From Bordetella parapertussis (GTDB taxonomy: Bacteria; Pseudomonadota; Gammaproteobacteria; Burkholderiales; SG8-41), in contig CAMBGJ010000003.1 in NCBI GenBank assembly GCA_945865805.1, forward strand, positions 1 through 42,220: DNA of 42,220 bases. The letters run 5' to 3'. The translations under genes and the position numbers were made by a program. This document shows positions 16,063 to 23,860 of this stretch, piece after piece. Under the pieces are notes generated by a model. That model was not told the DNA's origin. It did not search any database and was given only the letters and a program-made list of their open reading frames with translations. Each line of letters begins with the position of its first letter. Positions within the stretch are counted from its first letter, which is position 1.

Positions 16063-16491
16063 ATGATCATCCGCCAATGGGCATCACAATTATTGAGCAT
16101 CACCGTACTGGCCGCCGCAGTGGTTGCCGGCACGCTCGCCGCCGCGCCGCAGGCACAGGCGCAGACCAACCGCGTCTTCGAGATGCGTACTTACACCACG
16201 CATGAAGGCAAGCTCGACGACTTGCAGGCGCACTTTCGCAATCACACGGTGAAGTTTTTCGAGAAACACGGCATGACCAACATCGGTTACTGGGTGCCGC
16301 GCGAGCAGCCCAACACGCTGGTCTACATCCTCGCTTACCCAAGCCGCGAGGCTGCCACCAAGGCGTGGGATGGCTTCCGCAAGGATGAGGGCTGGGTCGC
16401 CGCGCGCGCCGCGTCTGAAGCCAACGGCCCCATCGTCGCCAAGGTGCAATCGGTGTTCATGGATCCGGCGAACTTCTCGGCGATCAAGTAA
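16063..16491 (+). CDS. secreted NIPSNAP-family protein
   Basis: This 142-residue protein has a signal peptide (MIIRQWASQLLSITVLAAAV, cleavage near AQAQ) and one NIPSNAP ferredoxin-like domain beginning FEMRTYTTHEGKLDDLQAHF and continuing with HGMTNIGYWVP and LVYILAYPSREAATKAWDGF. These dimeric alpha/beta barrels have no settled function in bacteria; some act near aromatic or terpene catabolism. The export signal is notable because many homologues are cytosolic. GGGAG precedes the chosen ATG; upstream in-frame codons from 15967 overlap the preceding gene and do not form a signal. The stop is 5 bp from the convergent ankyrin gene. Confidence 0.85.
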   Translation: MIIRQWASQLLSITVLAAAVVAGTLAAAPQAQAQTNRVFEMRTYTTHEGKLDDLQAHFRNHTVKFFEKHGMTNIGYWVPREQPNTLVYILAYPSREAATKAWDGFRKDEGWVAARAASEANGPIVAKVQSVFMDPANFSAIK

Positions 16492-16496
16492 CCGGC

Positions 16497-17279
16497 TTAC
16501 TCGCAGCGGCTGCGGAAAGTTTCGCCGGGTTTGAGCGATTCGCCGCAGCGCAGAATCTTCTCCAGGTGCGTGTGCTTGTTTTTTAACGCGAACTCCAGCG
16601 CCGTCAAGCCGTTGTGCACGCGCACGTTGGCGTCCGCGCCTGCGCGCAGCAAATGCTGCGCGGCATTGCGCTGCCCCTGCATCGCCGCCATCATCAACGG
16701 CGTGTTCACGTAACTCACGCGCGCCTGTGCCGCGCCGTTGGCCCTGGCGCCCTTTTGCAGCAGATAGAGCAGTGCGTTTTCACGGCCCGCGTAAGCGGCG
16801 TAACCCAGCGCGGTGTAAGCATTGATCTCGGTGTTTTCAAGATTCGCCCCCGCGTCGGCCAACAGCCGCACCGCCTGATCGTAGCGCAACGTTGAGACGT
16901 TGTTGCGCTCGCGGTCTTCGTCGCGGAACAGTGCCGCCAGCATCACCGCTGTATCGCGATCCGGTGTGCGCGCGTTCAAATCCGCCTTGGCAGCAATCAG
17001 ATATCGCAGCACATTCAACGCACCGTTGCGCGCCGCCACCGTGATCATCGGCGCCGCGTCGTAGCCGATGCCCGGCGCGCTGTCGTTTACCGTGATCGCT
17101 TTCGCTTCCACCCGCGCACGCACGTAGCCGACATCATCGATCGCAATCGCGCCGCCCAGCGCTTGCGGATCAATCGGCCCCGACGGCGGATTGGTGGCAC
17201 ACCCGGCTACCAGCGCGGCAGCGGTGAACGCCGTGAGCAAACACATGATTGTTCGTAGGTATTTGTTTTTAAAGGACAT
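16497..17279 (-). CDS. ankyrin-repeat lipoprotein
   Basis: This 260-residue protein starts with a lipoprotein signal: basic N-region MSFKNKYLRT, hydrophobic core LLTAFTAAALVAG and lipobox LVAGC with Cys27. About four to five ankyrin repeats follow (for example GYAAYAGRENALLYLLQKGA and MAAMQGQRNAAQHLLRAGA), ending with a short Cys-containing tail. It is probably anchored to the periplasmic face of a membrane as a protein-binding scaffold. The N-region is encoded by an AT-rich repeat (17254-17287). An inner ATG at 17246 (MCLL) would give a shorter signal without basic residues, so the longer start is preferred. It is followed by no gene on its strand. Confidence 0.82.
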   Translation of the reverse strand: MSFKNKYLRTIMCLLTAFTAAALVAGCATNPPSGPIDPQALGGAIAIDDVGYVRARVEAKAITVNDSAPGIGYDAAPMITVAARNGALNVLRYLIAAKADLNARTPDRDTAVMLAALFRDEDRERNNVSTLRYDQAVRLLADAGANLENTEINAYTALGYAAYAGRENALLYLLQKGARANGAAQARVSYVNTPLMMAAMQGQRNAAQHLLRAGADANVRVHNGLTALEFALKNKHTHLEKILRCGESLKPGETFRSRCE

Positions 17280-17287
17280 TTTTAAAG
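17254..17287 (+). repeat. AT-rich element, copy 6
   Basis: The T-rich strand is plus: CGTAGGTATTTGTTTTTAAA then GGACATTTTTAAAG. Instead of TTGATA it has AAAGGACA, like copy 7, so copies 6 and 7 form a variant subgroup. It covers the start codon and first ten codons of the ankyrin lipoprotein on the opposite strand. Confidence 0.7.
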
Positions 17288-17329
17288 GTGATTTTGGCCG
17301 ACAAGTCAGTATAGCCAATATCGCGACGG

Positions 17330-18514
17330 CTATCGCGACTGTCGGCTGGCCACCCACTTCGCGATCAGAGCACGCTCTTCATCGCTCATCTGCGTGAGGT
17401 TGCCCGGCGGCATTACGCGCGTGGTTACGGTTTGTTGCGCGATCAGCGCGGCTTGCGCGCGAATCTGCGCTTCGGTTTCGAGCAGCACGCCCTTGGGCGG
17501 CGCGCTGATGCCGGCCTGCGCGGGCGTTTGCGCGTGGCAACTCGCGCAACGCGCCTGCACGATGGCTTGCACCTGCTTGAATTCCACCGCCGCACCATCG
17601 ACGCGCGTTTGCGGCATGCCCGCCCAAAACACCAGCGCGAGCAACGCGCCTGCCGCGATCAACGTCAGTGGCGATTGTGTGTCTTTGTGCCTATCCACGA
17701 ACCACACGCGAATCAGCGCGCCTGCCAGCGACAGCGCGATCAGCAAGGCCCAGTTGTAACGGTGACCGTAGGTGAACGCGTAATGATTGCTCATCATCAC
17801 AAACAGCACCGGCAGCGTGAAATAGGTGTTGTGTATCGAGCGCTGTTTGCCCGCGATGCCGAATTTCGGATCGGGGTCTTGCCCAGCCTCGGCGGCGCGC
17901 ACCATGGCACGCTGCGCGGGCATGATCACCATTGCGACATTGGCGACCATCAGTGTGCCCAGCATCGCGCCAAAATTCATATAGGCACCGCGCCCGCCGA
18001 AAATTTGCGTGAGTCCCCACGTCGCCACGCACAGCAACACGAACAGCACACCGCTCAACGCGGCACCATTGCGCGCCAGCGGTGATTTGCACAACAGGTC
18101 GTACACCACCCAGCCGCCCGCGATAAACGCCAAGCTAATGGCGATGGCCGCCGTGCGCGACAGCGCCATCACATTACGATCAATCAGGTAAAGCTCCGCT
18201 TGCGCGTAGTAGACGATGATCAACAACGCAAAGCCGGACAGCCACGTCCAGTATGCCTCCCACTTGAACCAGTGCAGGCGCTCAGGGATAGCGGGCGGAC
18301 GCGAGCGGAATTTCTCCGCGTGATAAAAACCGCCGCCATGCACCGCCCACAATTCACCGCCCACGCCACGCTGAATGTCGCCGTCTTTGGTGGGTGGTTC
18401 CAGCGAGTTATCGAGCCAGATGAAGTAGAACGACGCGCCTATCCAGGCAATGCCGGTGACGATGTGCAGCCAGCGCACCAGCAGGTTGAGCCATTCGAGG
18501 GCGTAGGTTTCCAT
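17330..18514 (-). CDS. puuD: urate hydroxylase PuuD (membrane, cytochrome c domain)
   Basis: This 394-residue integral membrane protein oxidises urate to 5-hydroxyisourate, passing electrons to the respiratory chain instead of oxygen. About eight to nine membrane helices fill residues 10-300, with family segments WLHIVTGIAWIGASFYFIWL and GGGFYHAEKF. A C-terminal periplasmic cytochrome c domain has the haem site CASCH at 323-327 and the likely axial Met368 (MPPGN). The ATG at 18514 lies one base after the puuE stop, so the two genes are coupled. It is the last gene of the minus-strand purine operon allC-M20-puuE-puuD. Upstream in-frame sequence belongs to puuE. Confidence 0.93.
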   Translation of the reverse strand: METYALEWLNLLVRWLHIVTGIAWIGASFYFIWLDNSLEPPTKDGDIQRGVGGELWAVHGGGFYHAEKFRSRPPAIPERLHWFKWEAYWTWLSGFALLIIVYYAQAELYLIDRNVMALSRTAAIAISLAFIAGGWVVYDLLCKSPLARNGAALSGVLFVLLCVATWGLTQIFGGRGAYMNFGAMLGTLMVANVAMVIMPAQRAMVRAAEAGQDPDPKFGIAGKQRSIHNTYFTLPVLFVMMSNHYAFTYGHRYNWALLIALSLAGALIRVWFVDRHKDTQSPLTLIAAGALLALVFWAGMPQTRVDGAAVEFKQVQAIVQARCASCHAQTPAQAGISAPPKGVLLETEAQIRAQAALIAQQTVTTRVMPPGNLTQMSDEERALIAKWVASRQSR

Positions 18515-18515
18515 C

Positions 18516-19424
18516 TCAGCGCGTGTGAGGGTGATGCGCCAGCCAATGCTGCGCGATATCAATGCGTCGTGCGTACCAGACCTTGGACTTGCGCCGCACA
18601 TATTTCATAAAACGCTCCAGTGACACGATGCGCCCTGGCCGACCGATCAAACGGCAATGCAAACCCACCGACATCATGCGCGGCGTGGTCTTGCCTTCGG
18701 CGTAGAGCGTGTCAAAGGTGTCCTTCAGGTAGGTGTAGAACTGATCGCCTGAATGAAAACCCTGCGCGGTGGCAAAGCGCATATCGTTGGCATCGAGTGT
18801 GTAAGGCACGATCAACTGGGGTTTGCCGTAGCGGGTGTCATACCACGGCAGATCGTCGTTGTAATCGTCGGCGTCATACACAAAGCCGCCGTCCTCAATC
18901 ACAAGTTTGCGGGTGTTGGGGCTGGTGCGCCCGGTGTACCAGCCGAGCGGGCGCTCGCCGGTGACACGGGTGTGAATGTCGATGGCTTTTTGCAGGTGTT
19001 CGCGTTCGACCTCCAGCGGCGCATCCTGATAGCTGATCCAGCGCCAGCCGTGGCTGGCGATTTCGTGGCCGTCCTTGAGAAACGCCTCCACCACGGCGGG
19101 GTGGCGCTGCAGTGCCATGGCGATGCCGTAGACGGTCAATGGCATCTGGTAGCGGCGAAACAAATCCAGAATGCGCCACACGCCCACGCGCGAGCCGTAT
19201 TCATAGATCGACTCCATCGACATATGTCGCGCCGGAAACGACGCCGCACCGATGATCTCGGACAAAAAAGCTTCCGAGCCTGCATCACCATGCAGCACGG
19301 AGTTCTCGCCGCCTTCTTCGTAGTTCAACACAAACTGCAGGGCCACGCGCGCGCCGCCGGGCCATTGCGCGTTGGGTGGTTGTGCGCCGTAGCCGACGAG
19401 GTCACGTGGGTAATTTTCACTCAC
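18516..19424 (-). CDS. puuE: allantoinase PuuE (polysaccharide deacetylase fold)
   Basis: This 302-residue cytosolic allantoinase of the metal-independent PuuE type opens allantoin to allantoate. Family blocks include YPRDLVGYG at the N-terminus, LNYEEGGENSVLHGD, the NodB-like segment GHEIASHGWRWISYQD and GWYTGRTSPNTRKLV with YDADDYNDDLPWY. Length is standard. It starts with GTG, which overlaps the stop of the upstream M20 gene by four bases (GTGA), and its own stop is one base from puuD. This tight packing shows one operon. Context with puuD, allC, uraD and uraH makes the assignment secure. Confidence 0.93.
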   Translation of the reverse strand: MSENYPRDLVGYGAQPPNAQWPGGARVALQFVLNYEEGGENSVLHGDAGSEAFLSEIIGAASFPARHMSMESIYEYGSRVGVWRILDLFRRYQMPLTVYGIAMALQRHPAVVEAFLKDGHEIASHGWRWISYQDAPLEVEREHLQKAIDIHTRVTGERPLGWYTGRTSPNTRKLVIEDGGFVYDADDYNDDLPWYDTRYGKPQLIVPYTLDANDMRFATAQGFHSGDQFYTYLKDTFDTLYAEGKTTPRMMSVGLHCRLIGRPGRIVSLERFMKYVRRKSKVWYARRIDIAQHWLAHHPHTR

Positions 19425-20638
19425 GATAGCAATTCCAGTAAAGTCAGTGCCACGACTTCGGTGGCCTGATACAAATCATCCAGCACGATGTTTTCATCGG
19501 CGCGGTGGCCGTTGGCTTCTTGCAGTGTGCGCGGGCCCGCGCCGTAGAGCACGGTGGGTATGCCTGCTTCACTGTAGTGTCTTGCGTCGGTGTAGATGGG
19601 CACGCCATGCGCCTGGGCATCGATGCCCATCACCGCGCGCGCGTGGCGCTGGAGGGCGGCAACGATGCGCTCCTGCCTTGGCAGCGGCACAAAGGGCAGC
19701 GCCTGCAAAATGCGTTTGACGCTGACCGTGATGCCCGGTTTGTCAGCAGCGGCTTGTTGTATACGTTCGGCGAGTGCGCGTTCGGCTGCGGCAAAATTCT
19801 CTTCGGGGATCACACGCCGGTCGATGCGAAACACCACGCGGTCGGGCACCACGTTGGTGTTAATGCCGCCGGAAATGAGACCCACCACCAGCGTCGGGCT
19901 GGTGATGCCATCGACGCTGGAGCGCGCCGCGCCCAGCGTTTTACGATAGGCGTAAAGATCATTCAGTATCGCGGTGGCCGCCTCCAGTGCGTCCACGCCC
20001 TTGTCAGGCATGGCGGCGTGGCCCGACAGGCCCTTGACCCCCACTTCCACATGCAGGCAGCCGTTGTGCGCGGTGGTCACGCCGTAGGCGAAGCCCGCGC
20101 AAATCGCGTAATCAGGCTTGCTGATGCCTTGCCGCAGCAGCCATTGCGGGCCGATGGTACCACCGGCTTCCTCGTCGTAGGTGAGATGCAGTTCCACCGC
20201 GCCGTTCAGTGGCGCTTTGTATTGTATCAACGCCAGCAGGGCATAGGCGTAGGTTGCGAAATCGGATTTCGACACCGCCACGCCGCGCCCGTACATCCTG
20301 CCGTCCTTGATTTGCGCGCCATACGGATCGGCGCTCCAGCCCAATCCCGGCGGCACCACGTCACCGTGGGCATTTAAGGCGATGACGGGCCCGCCATTGC
20401 CAAAGCGTTTGCGCACCACCAGATTGCTGCAACTCACCATGCCGTTGGCCTTGACCAGATCGTCCGGCACGCGATGCGCCTCGACTTCAAAGCCCAGTTC
20501 GCGCAGCAGTGCGGCGGCGCGATCGGCGTGGCGTTGGCAATCGCCGGGCGGGTTGTCCGAGGGTACTTTGACCAGCTCGGCGAGAAAACGCGTCTGCGCT
20601 TCGCGCTGGCCTTGCAGAAAATCTCGAATGGAAGTCAT
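19421..20638 (-). CDS. M20-family metallopeptidase/deacylase in the purine operon
   Basis: This 405-residue protein of the ArgE/DapE clade has His91 and Asp93 (AHGD), the catalytic Glu pair in YDEEAGGT, the dimerisation domain after about residue 195, and a C-terminal ligand His in NGHRADE. The metal-bridging Asp expected after GRG is replaced: residues 117-126 read GRGVAVSKSD, with Val122 at the usual Asp position and Asp126 four residues later. The gene is locked between allC and puuE by short overlaps, so it should serve ureide breakdown. A ureidoglycolate or N-carbamoyl hydrolase role is an attractive guess, since no other enzyme for that step is in the window. Confidence 0.85.
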   Translation of the reverse strand: MTSIRDFLQGQREAQTRFLAELVKVPSDNPPGDCQRHADRAAALLRELGFEVEAHRVPDDLVKANGMVSCSNLVVRKRFGNGGPVIALNAHGDVVPPGLGWSADPYGAQIKDGRMYGRGVAVSKSDFATYAYALLALIQYKAPLNGAVELHLTYDEEAGGTIGPQWLLRQGISKPDYAICAGFAYGVTTAHNGCLHVEVGVKGLSGHAAMPDKGVDALEAATAILNDLYAYRKTLGAARSSVDGITSPTLVVGLISGGINTNVVPDRVVFRIDRRVIPEENFAAAERALAERIQQAAADKPGITVSVKRILQALPFVPLPRQERIVAALQRHARAVMGIDAQAHGVPIYTDARHYSEAGIPTVLYGAGPRTLQEANGHRADENIVLDDLYQATEVVALTLLELLS

Positions 20639-20640
20639 TA

Positions 20641-21873
20641 TTATTTCGATTGAAAGTTTTCGATAAAGCCGAGTAATACGCGTGCGCCCATATCCACATC
20701 TTGCAGCGTCACTGACTCCGCCGGATTGTGGCTGATGCCCGCCTTGCAGCGCACGAACAGCATGCCGATGTCAGTCAGCGCCTGCATGGCCATGCCATCA
20801 TGGCCCGCGCCGCTGGGCAGGCGGTGAACGCGGATACCTTCGCGTGCCACCGCCGTATCCAACTGTTGCATCAACCACGGCGCGCAGCCCGCGATGGTGT
20901 TTTCGTGCAAAGTGGTCATCGACAATTTCACGTCCCTTTTTTCGCAAATAGCGCGTAGGGCGTCTGTTACGTCTGTTGCGGCCTTGCGCCGCTGCGTGTC
21001 GGCGGGTGCGCGCACATCCAGCGTAAAGCGCACCTTGCCCGGGATCACGTTGATCGCACCCGGTAGTGTTTCCAGCTTGCCCACGGTGCCGACCAGATCG
21101 GCTTCCGCACTGCAGCGTTGTTCAATCGCCAGCACACATTCGGCGGCAGCGGTCAGCGCATCGTGCCGTAAATGCATGGGCACCGTGCCGGCGTGACCGG
21201 CGACGCCCTCGATTTCAATCTGAAAACGCGTCGCGCCGTTGATGGCGGTAACCACGCCCACCGGCAGATTCAGTGACTCCAGCACCGGGCCTTGCTCGAT
21301 GTGCAGCTCGACAAAGGCCAACACACTGTCGCGTTGGCGCGCGGCCTCGCTGATACGGTTGGGATCGAGACCGAACTCACGAAAGGCATCGCGCAGCTTG
21401 ACACCGTTAGCGTCGGTGGCGTCCAGCGTTTCGGGCTTAAACGTGCCTGCCACCGCGCGGCTGCCGATCAGCGTGGAGCCAAAGCGCACGCCTTCTTCAT
21501 CCGCAAAGCCGATGACTTCGACCACAAACGGCAAGCGCTTGCCCGCAGCCGATAGTGAGGCTACGCACTCGATGGCGCTCACCACGCCCAGCATCCCGTC
21601 GTACTGGCCGGCATCGCGCACGGTATCGAGGTGCGAGCCCAGCAGCAGCGCGGGCAAACCCGGCGTGGTGCCTTCGTAACGACCGCACACATTGCCGATG
21701 GCGTCGACGTGAACGGCCATACCCGCCTCGCGCATCCAGCCCAGCACGAGTTCGCTGGCGGCGCGCATTTCGGGCGACAGGTAGACGCGGGTCAGCTTGT
21801 CGGGTGATTCGGAGCAGCGCGCCAGTGCGTCGCAGCGATCGAGGATGCGTTGGGCGGAAAGGGCGTGGGTCAT
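20641..21873 (-). CDS. allC: allantoate amidohydrolase (M20 family)
   Basis: This 410-residue Zn/Mn-dependent amidohydrolase of the AllC/HyuC group converts allantoate to ureidoglycine or ureidoglycolate with release of ammonia. Metal-site blocks are GSHLDTVRDAGQYDGMLGV, FADEEGVRFG and ELHIEQGPVLE, and the C-terminal SGAGHDGMAMQ is characteristic. The related carbamoylases (HyuC) share these motifs, but the neighbours favour allantoate. It is the first gene of the minus-strand operon, with two bases to the next gene. The ATG has no Shine-Dalgarno; instead TAGAAT lies six bases upstream, suggesting a leaderless transcript. Confidence 0.88.
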   Translation of the reverse strand: MTHALSAQRILDRCDALARCSESPDKLTRVYLSPEMRAASELVLGWMREAGMAVHVDAIGNVCGRYEGTTPGLPALLLGSHLDTVRDAGQYDGMLGVVSAIECVASLSAAGKRLPFVVEVIGFADEEGVRFGSTLIGSRAVAGTFKPETLDATDANGVKLRDAFREFGLDPNRISEAARQRDSVLAFVELHIEQGPVLESLNLPVGVVTAINGATRFQIEIEGVAGHAGTVPMHLRHDALTAAAECVLAIEQRCSAEADLVGTVGKLETLPGAINVIPGKVRFTLDVRAPADTQRRKAATDVTDALRAICEKRDVKLSMTTLHENTIAGCAPWLMQQLDTAVAREGIRVHRLPSGAGHDGMAMQALTDIGMLFVRCKAGISHNPAESVTLQDVDMGARVLLGFIENFQSK

Positions 21874-21879
21874 GGGGGG

Positions 21880-21885
21880 ATTCTA
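21880..21885 (-). promoter_or_regulatory. putative -10 box for allC operon
   Basis: On the minus strand TAGAAT (five of six matches to TATAAT) ends six bases before the allC ATG, which would place the transcript start at or next to the ATG. No good -35 box is visible 16-18 bp further up. Confidence 0.4.
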
Positions 21886-21917
21886 ACCACGCGGTATCGG
21901 CAGCGAAAGCGCTTTGT

Positions 21918-21946
21918 TTGACGGCGACCCGCAGAGCCGCTAGTCT
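21918..21946 (+). promoter_or_regulatory. putative sigma-70 promoter for uraD
   Basis: TTGACG (21918-21923), a 17-bp spacer and TAGTCT (21941-21946). The predicted start of transcription is six to seven bases later, at the GTG start codon of uraD, which has no ribosome binding site. The -35 match is good, the -10 match weak. Confidence 0.42.
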
Positions 21947-21952
21947 GACTCC

Positions 21953-22483
21953 GTGACTAACCCTTTCCATGAAGGCATGACGCTGCAGGAGATTAATGCG
22001 GCAGACGCGCCGCGTTTTGCCACGCTGCTGGGCGGTATCTATGAGCATTCGCCGTGGGTGGCGGCTCGCGCGTACGCAGCACGGCCATTTTCCACGCCCG
22101 GTGCGGTGCATGCTGCGATGACCGCAGTGGTGATGGCCGCGCCTCGTGACGAGCAACTGGCGCTGATCCGTGCACACCCGGAGCTCGCAGGACGCGAGGC
22201 CGTTGCGGGCGCGATGACCGCAGATTCAACCAGCGAGCAAGGGCGCTTGGGGCTGACGGTGCTGCCGCCTGCGGCGTTCGCGCGTATCACCGCATTGAAT
22301 CAGCAATACCGATGCAAGTTTGGGTTCCCGTGTATTGTGGCACTGAAATTGCATGTCTCGCGGGAAACCGTGCTGGACGAAATGGAACATCGTTTGAGTA
22401 ACGAACTGGATACCGAGATCGCCAATGCGCTCGCGCAAATCGGGCATATCACGCGTGGGCGGCTCGACAAACTGGTGAGGTAG
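21953..22483 (+). CDS. uraD: OHCU decarboxylase UraD
   Basis: This 176-residue enzyme decarboxylates 2-oxo-4-hydroxy-4-carboxy-5-ureidoimidazoline (OHCU) to S-allantoin in the cytosol. The family's catalytic His is His75 in IRAHPELAG. EHSPWVA near residue 31, the glutamine region SEQGRLGL and KFGFPCIVAL complete the signature. The start is GTG at 21953; an internal ATG (residue 9) is possible. uraH follows after eight bases. The order uraD-uraH, divergent from allC-puuE-puuD, is consistent with a single purine regulon. A leaderless start is suggested by the promoter placement. Confidence 0.93.
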   Translation: MTNPFHEGMTLQEINAADAPRFATLLGGIYEHSPWVAARAYAARPFSTPGAVHAAMTAVVMAAPRDEQLALIRAHPELAGREAVAGAMTADSTSEQGRLGLTVLPPAAFARITALNQQYRCKFGFPCIVALKLHVSRETVLDEMEHRLSNELDTEIANALAQIGHITRGRLDKLVR

Positions 22484-22491
22484 TCAGCAAT

Positions 22492-22845
22492 ATGGGGCGA
22501 CTAAGCACGCACGTACTGGACACCGCGCATGGCAAACCTGCGGCGGGCCTGCGCATCGAATTTTCCGTGCGCGAGGGCGCGGACTGGAAGCTGCTCAAAA
22601 CGGTGCATACCAATGCCGATGGCCGCACCGATGCACCTTTGCTGGGCGATGGCGCGCTGACAGTGGGTGAATATCAAATACTGTTTTTTGTCGGCGACTA
22701 TTTTCGTGGTGCGGGTGTGGCGTTGGCGCAGCCCGCGTTCCTCGAGCGTGTACCGCTGGTGTTTGGCATCGCGGATGTGACCGCGCATTACCACGTGCCG
22801 CTGTTGTGCAGCCCGTGGGCGTACTCGACTTATCGTGGGAGTTGA
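22492..22845 (+). CDS. uraH: 5-hydroxyisourate hydrolase UraH
   Basis: This 117-residue transthyretin-like HIUase hydrolyses 5-hydroxyisourate, the PuuD product, to OHCU. All catalytic elements are visible: His7 in STHVLD, Arg45 in DGRT, His99 and His101 (HYH), and the C-terminal tetrapeptide YRGS at 114-117. It has no signal peptide and would act as a cytosolic tetramer. It follows uraD by eight bases. Three bases after its stop begins an AT-rich repeat, then a Bug receptor gene. A divergent paralogue lacking key residues lies at 23861. Confidence 0.95.
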   Translation: MGRLSTHVLDTAHGKPAAGLRIEFSVREGADWKLLKTVHTNADGRTDAPLLGDGALTVGEYQILFFVGDYFRGAGVALAQPAFLERVPLVFGIADVTAHYHVPLLCSPWAYSTYRGS

Positions 22846-22848
22846 TTT

Positions 22849-22878
22849 GTAAGTAATTGTTTTAAAGGAGAATTTACG
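22849..22878 (+). repeat. AT-rich element, copy 7 (AAAGGAG variant)
   Basis: GTAAGTAATTGTTTTAAAGG followed by AGAATTTACG. It starts three bases after the uraH stop. It contains AAAGGAG, a perfect ribosome binding site, but that lies 23 bases before the ATG of the following Bug gene. Copy 6 shares the AAAGGA variant. Confidence 0.65.
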
Positions 22879-22893
22879 ATTCTGATCTTATTG

Positions 22894-23850
22894 ATGATAA
22901 AGCGCCTGGGAGCCGCTGCACTGCTTGCGCCGGTCGTCGTGTGGGCGCAGGCATGGCCCACCAAACCCGTGCGCGTGATTGTCACCTTTGCGCCCGGCGG
23001 TTCCAGCGACGTGGTGGCGCGGCTGATTTCCGGGCCGCTGCAACAAAAGCTGGGGCAGACCGTGGTGGTCGACAACAAACCCGGCGCGGGCGGCACCATC
23101 GGCGCCGCCGAAGCGGCGCGCGCGCCCGCCGACGGCTATACCTTTTTGCTGTCGAACAGCGCGCCGATTTCGATCTCGCCGTTCATGCTCGACAAACCAA
23201 CATACGATCCGGTGAAAAGTTTTAATCACGTGTCGTACATCGGTTCGGTGGCCAACGTGTTTGTGCTGCATCCGTCGGTGCCCGCAAAATCTGTGAAGGA
23301 ACTGGTGGCGTGGATCAAATCGCAAAAAGAGGCGGTCAATTACGGCTCAGGCGGCATCGGCTCCATCGGCCATATCATCGGTGAGGTGTTCAAGAACGAA
23401 CACAAGCAGTCGATGGAGCATATCGGCTACAAGGGTTCCGGCCCCATGCATACCGATCTCATCGGCGGGCGCTTGAAATTCGCCATCGACACACTGCCGC
23501 AGAACGTGCCCTATATGCAGGACAACCGCTTGCGAGCGGTGGCCGTCACATCGCCCAAACGCGCGGGCATCTCGCCCGAAGTGCCGACGGTGATCGAGGC
23601 CGGACAACCCAAACTAGTGGCGGAAAACTTTCTCGGCCTGTCCGCGCCCGCAGGCATCGACGCGGGCATAGCCAACCGTTTTCACGCCGTGATGGCCGAA
23701 GTGCTGGCCGATCCGGTCGTCAACAAGCGGCTCGAAGACATCGGCGTTTACGGCCGTAAAATGTCGGTGGCCGAGTTCAATGGCTTTGTCGCGAAGCAGG
23801 TCGCGGACTGGGCGCCGCTGGTGAAGGCCTCCGGCGCGAAGCTGAACTGA
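22894..23850 (+). CDS. Bug/TctC-family receptor in the purine cluster (fourth)
   Basis: This is a 318-residue Bug receptor with a short signal peptide (MIKRLGAAALLAPVVVWAQA) and mature start WPTKPVRVIVTFAPGGSSDVV. It sits between uraH and a second HIUase-like gene, ten bases before the latter, so its ligand is plausibly urate, allantoin or another ureide; most characterised Bugs bind carboxylates, so that would be new. The start is uncertain: the ATG at 22894 is 23 bases from the AAAGGAG in the upstream repeat, while in-frame CTG (22882) and ATT (22879) are closer. All give the same mature protein. Confidence 0.9.
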   Translation: MIKRLGAAALLAPVVVWAQAWPTKPVRVIVTFAPGGSSDVVARLISGPLQQKLGQTVVVDNKPGAGGTIGAAEAARAPADGYTFLLSNSAPISISPFMLDKPTYDPVKSFNHVSYIGSVANVFVLHPSVPAKSVKELVAWIKSQKEAVNYGSGGIGSIGHIIGEVFKNEHKQSMEHIGYKGSGPMHTDLIGGRLKFAIDTLPQNVPYMQDNRLRAVAVTSPKRAGISPEVPTVIEAGQPKLVAENFLGLSAPAGIDAGIANRFHAVMAEVLADPVVNKRLEDIGVYGRKMSVAEFNGFVAKQVADWAPLVKASGAKLN

Positions 23851-23860
23851 GCCCGTACCC

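Noticed and set aside
20633-20660. AT-rich junction between allC and the M20 gene resembling the dispersed element
   Set aside because: Only short stretches (ATTATTTCGATTG) align and most of it codes for the conserved end of AllC; too weak to count as a copy.
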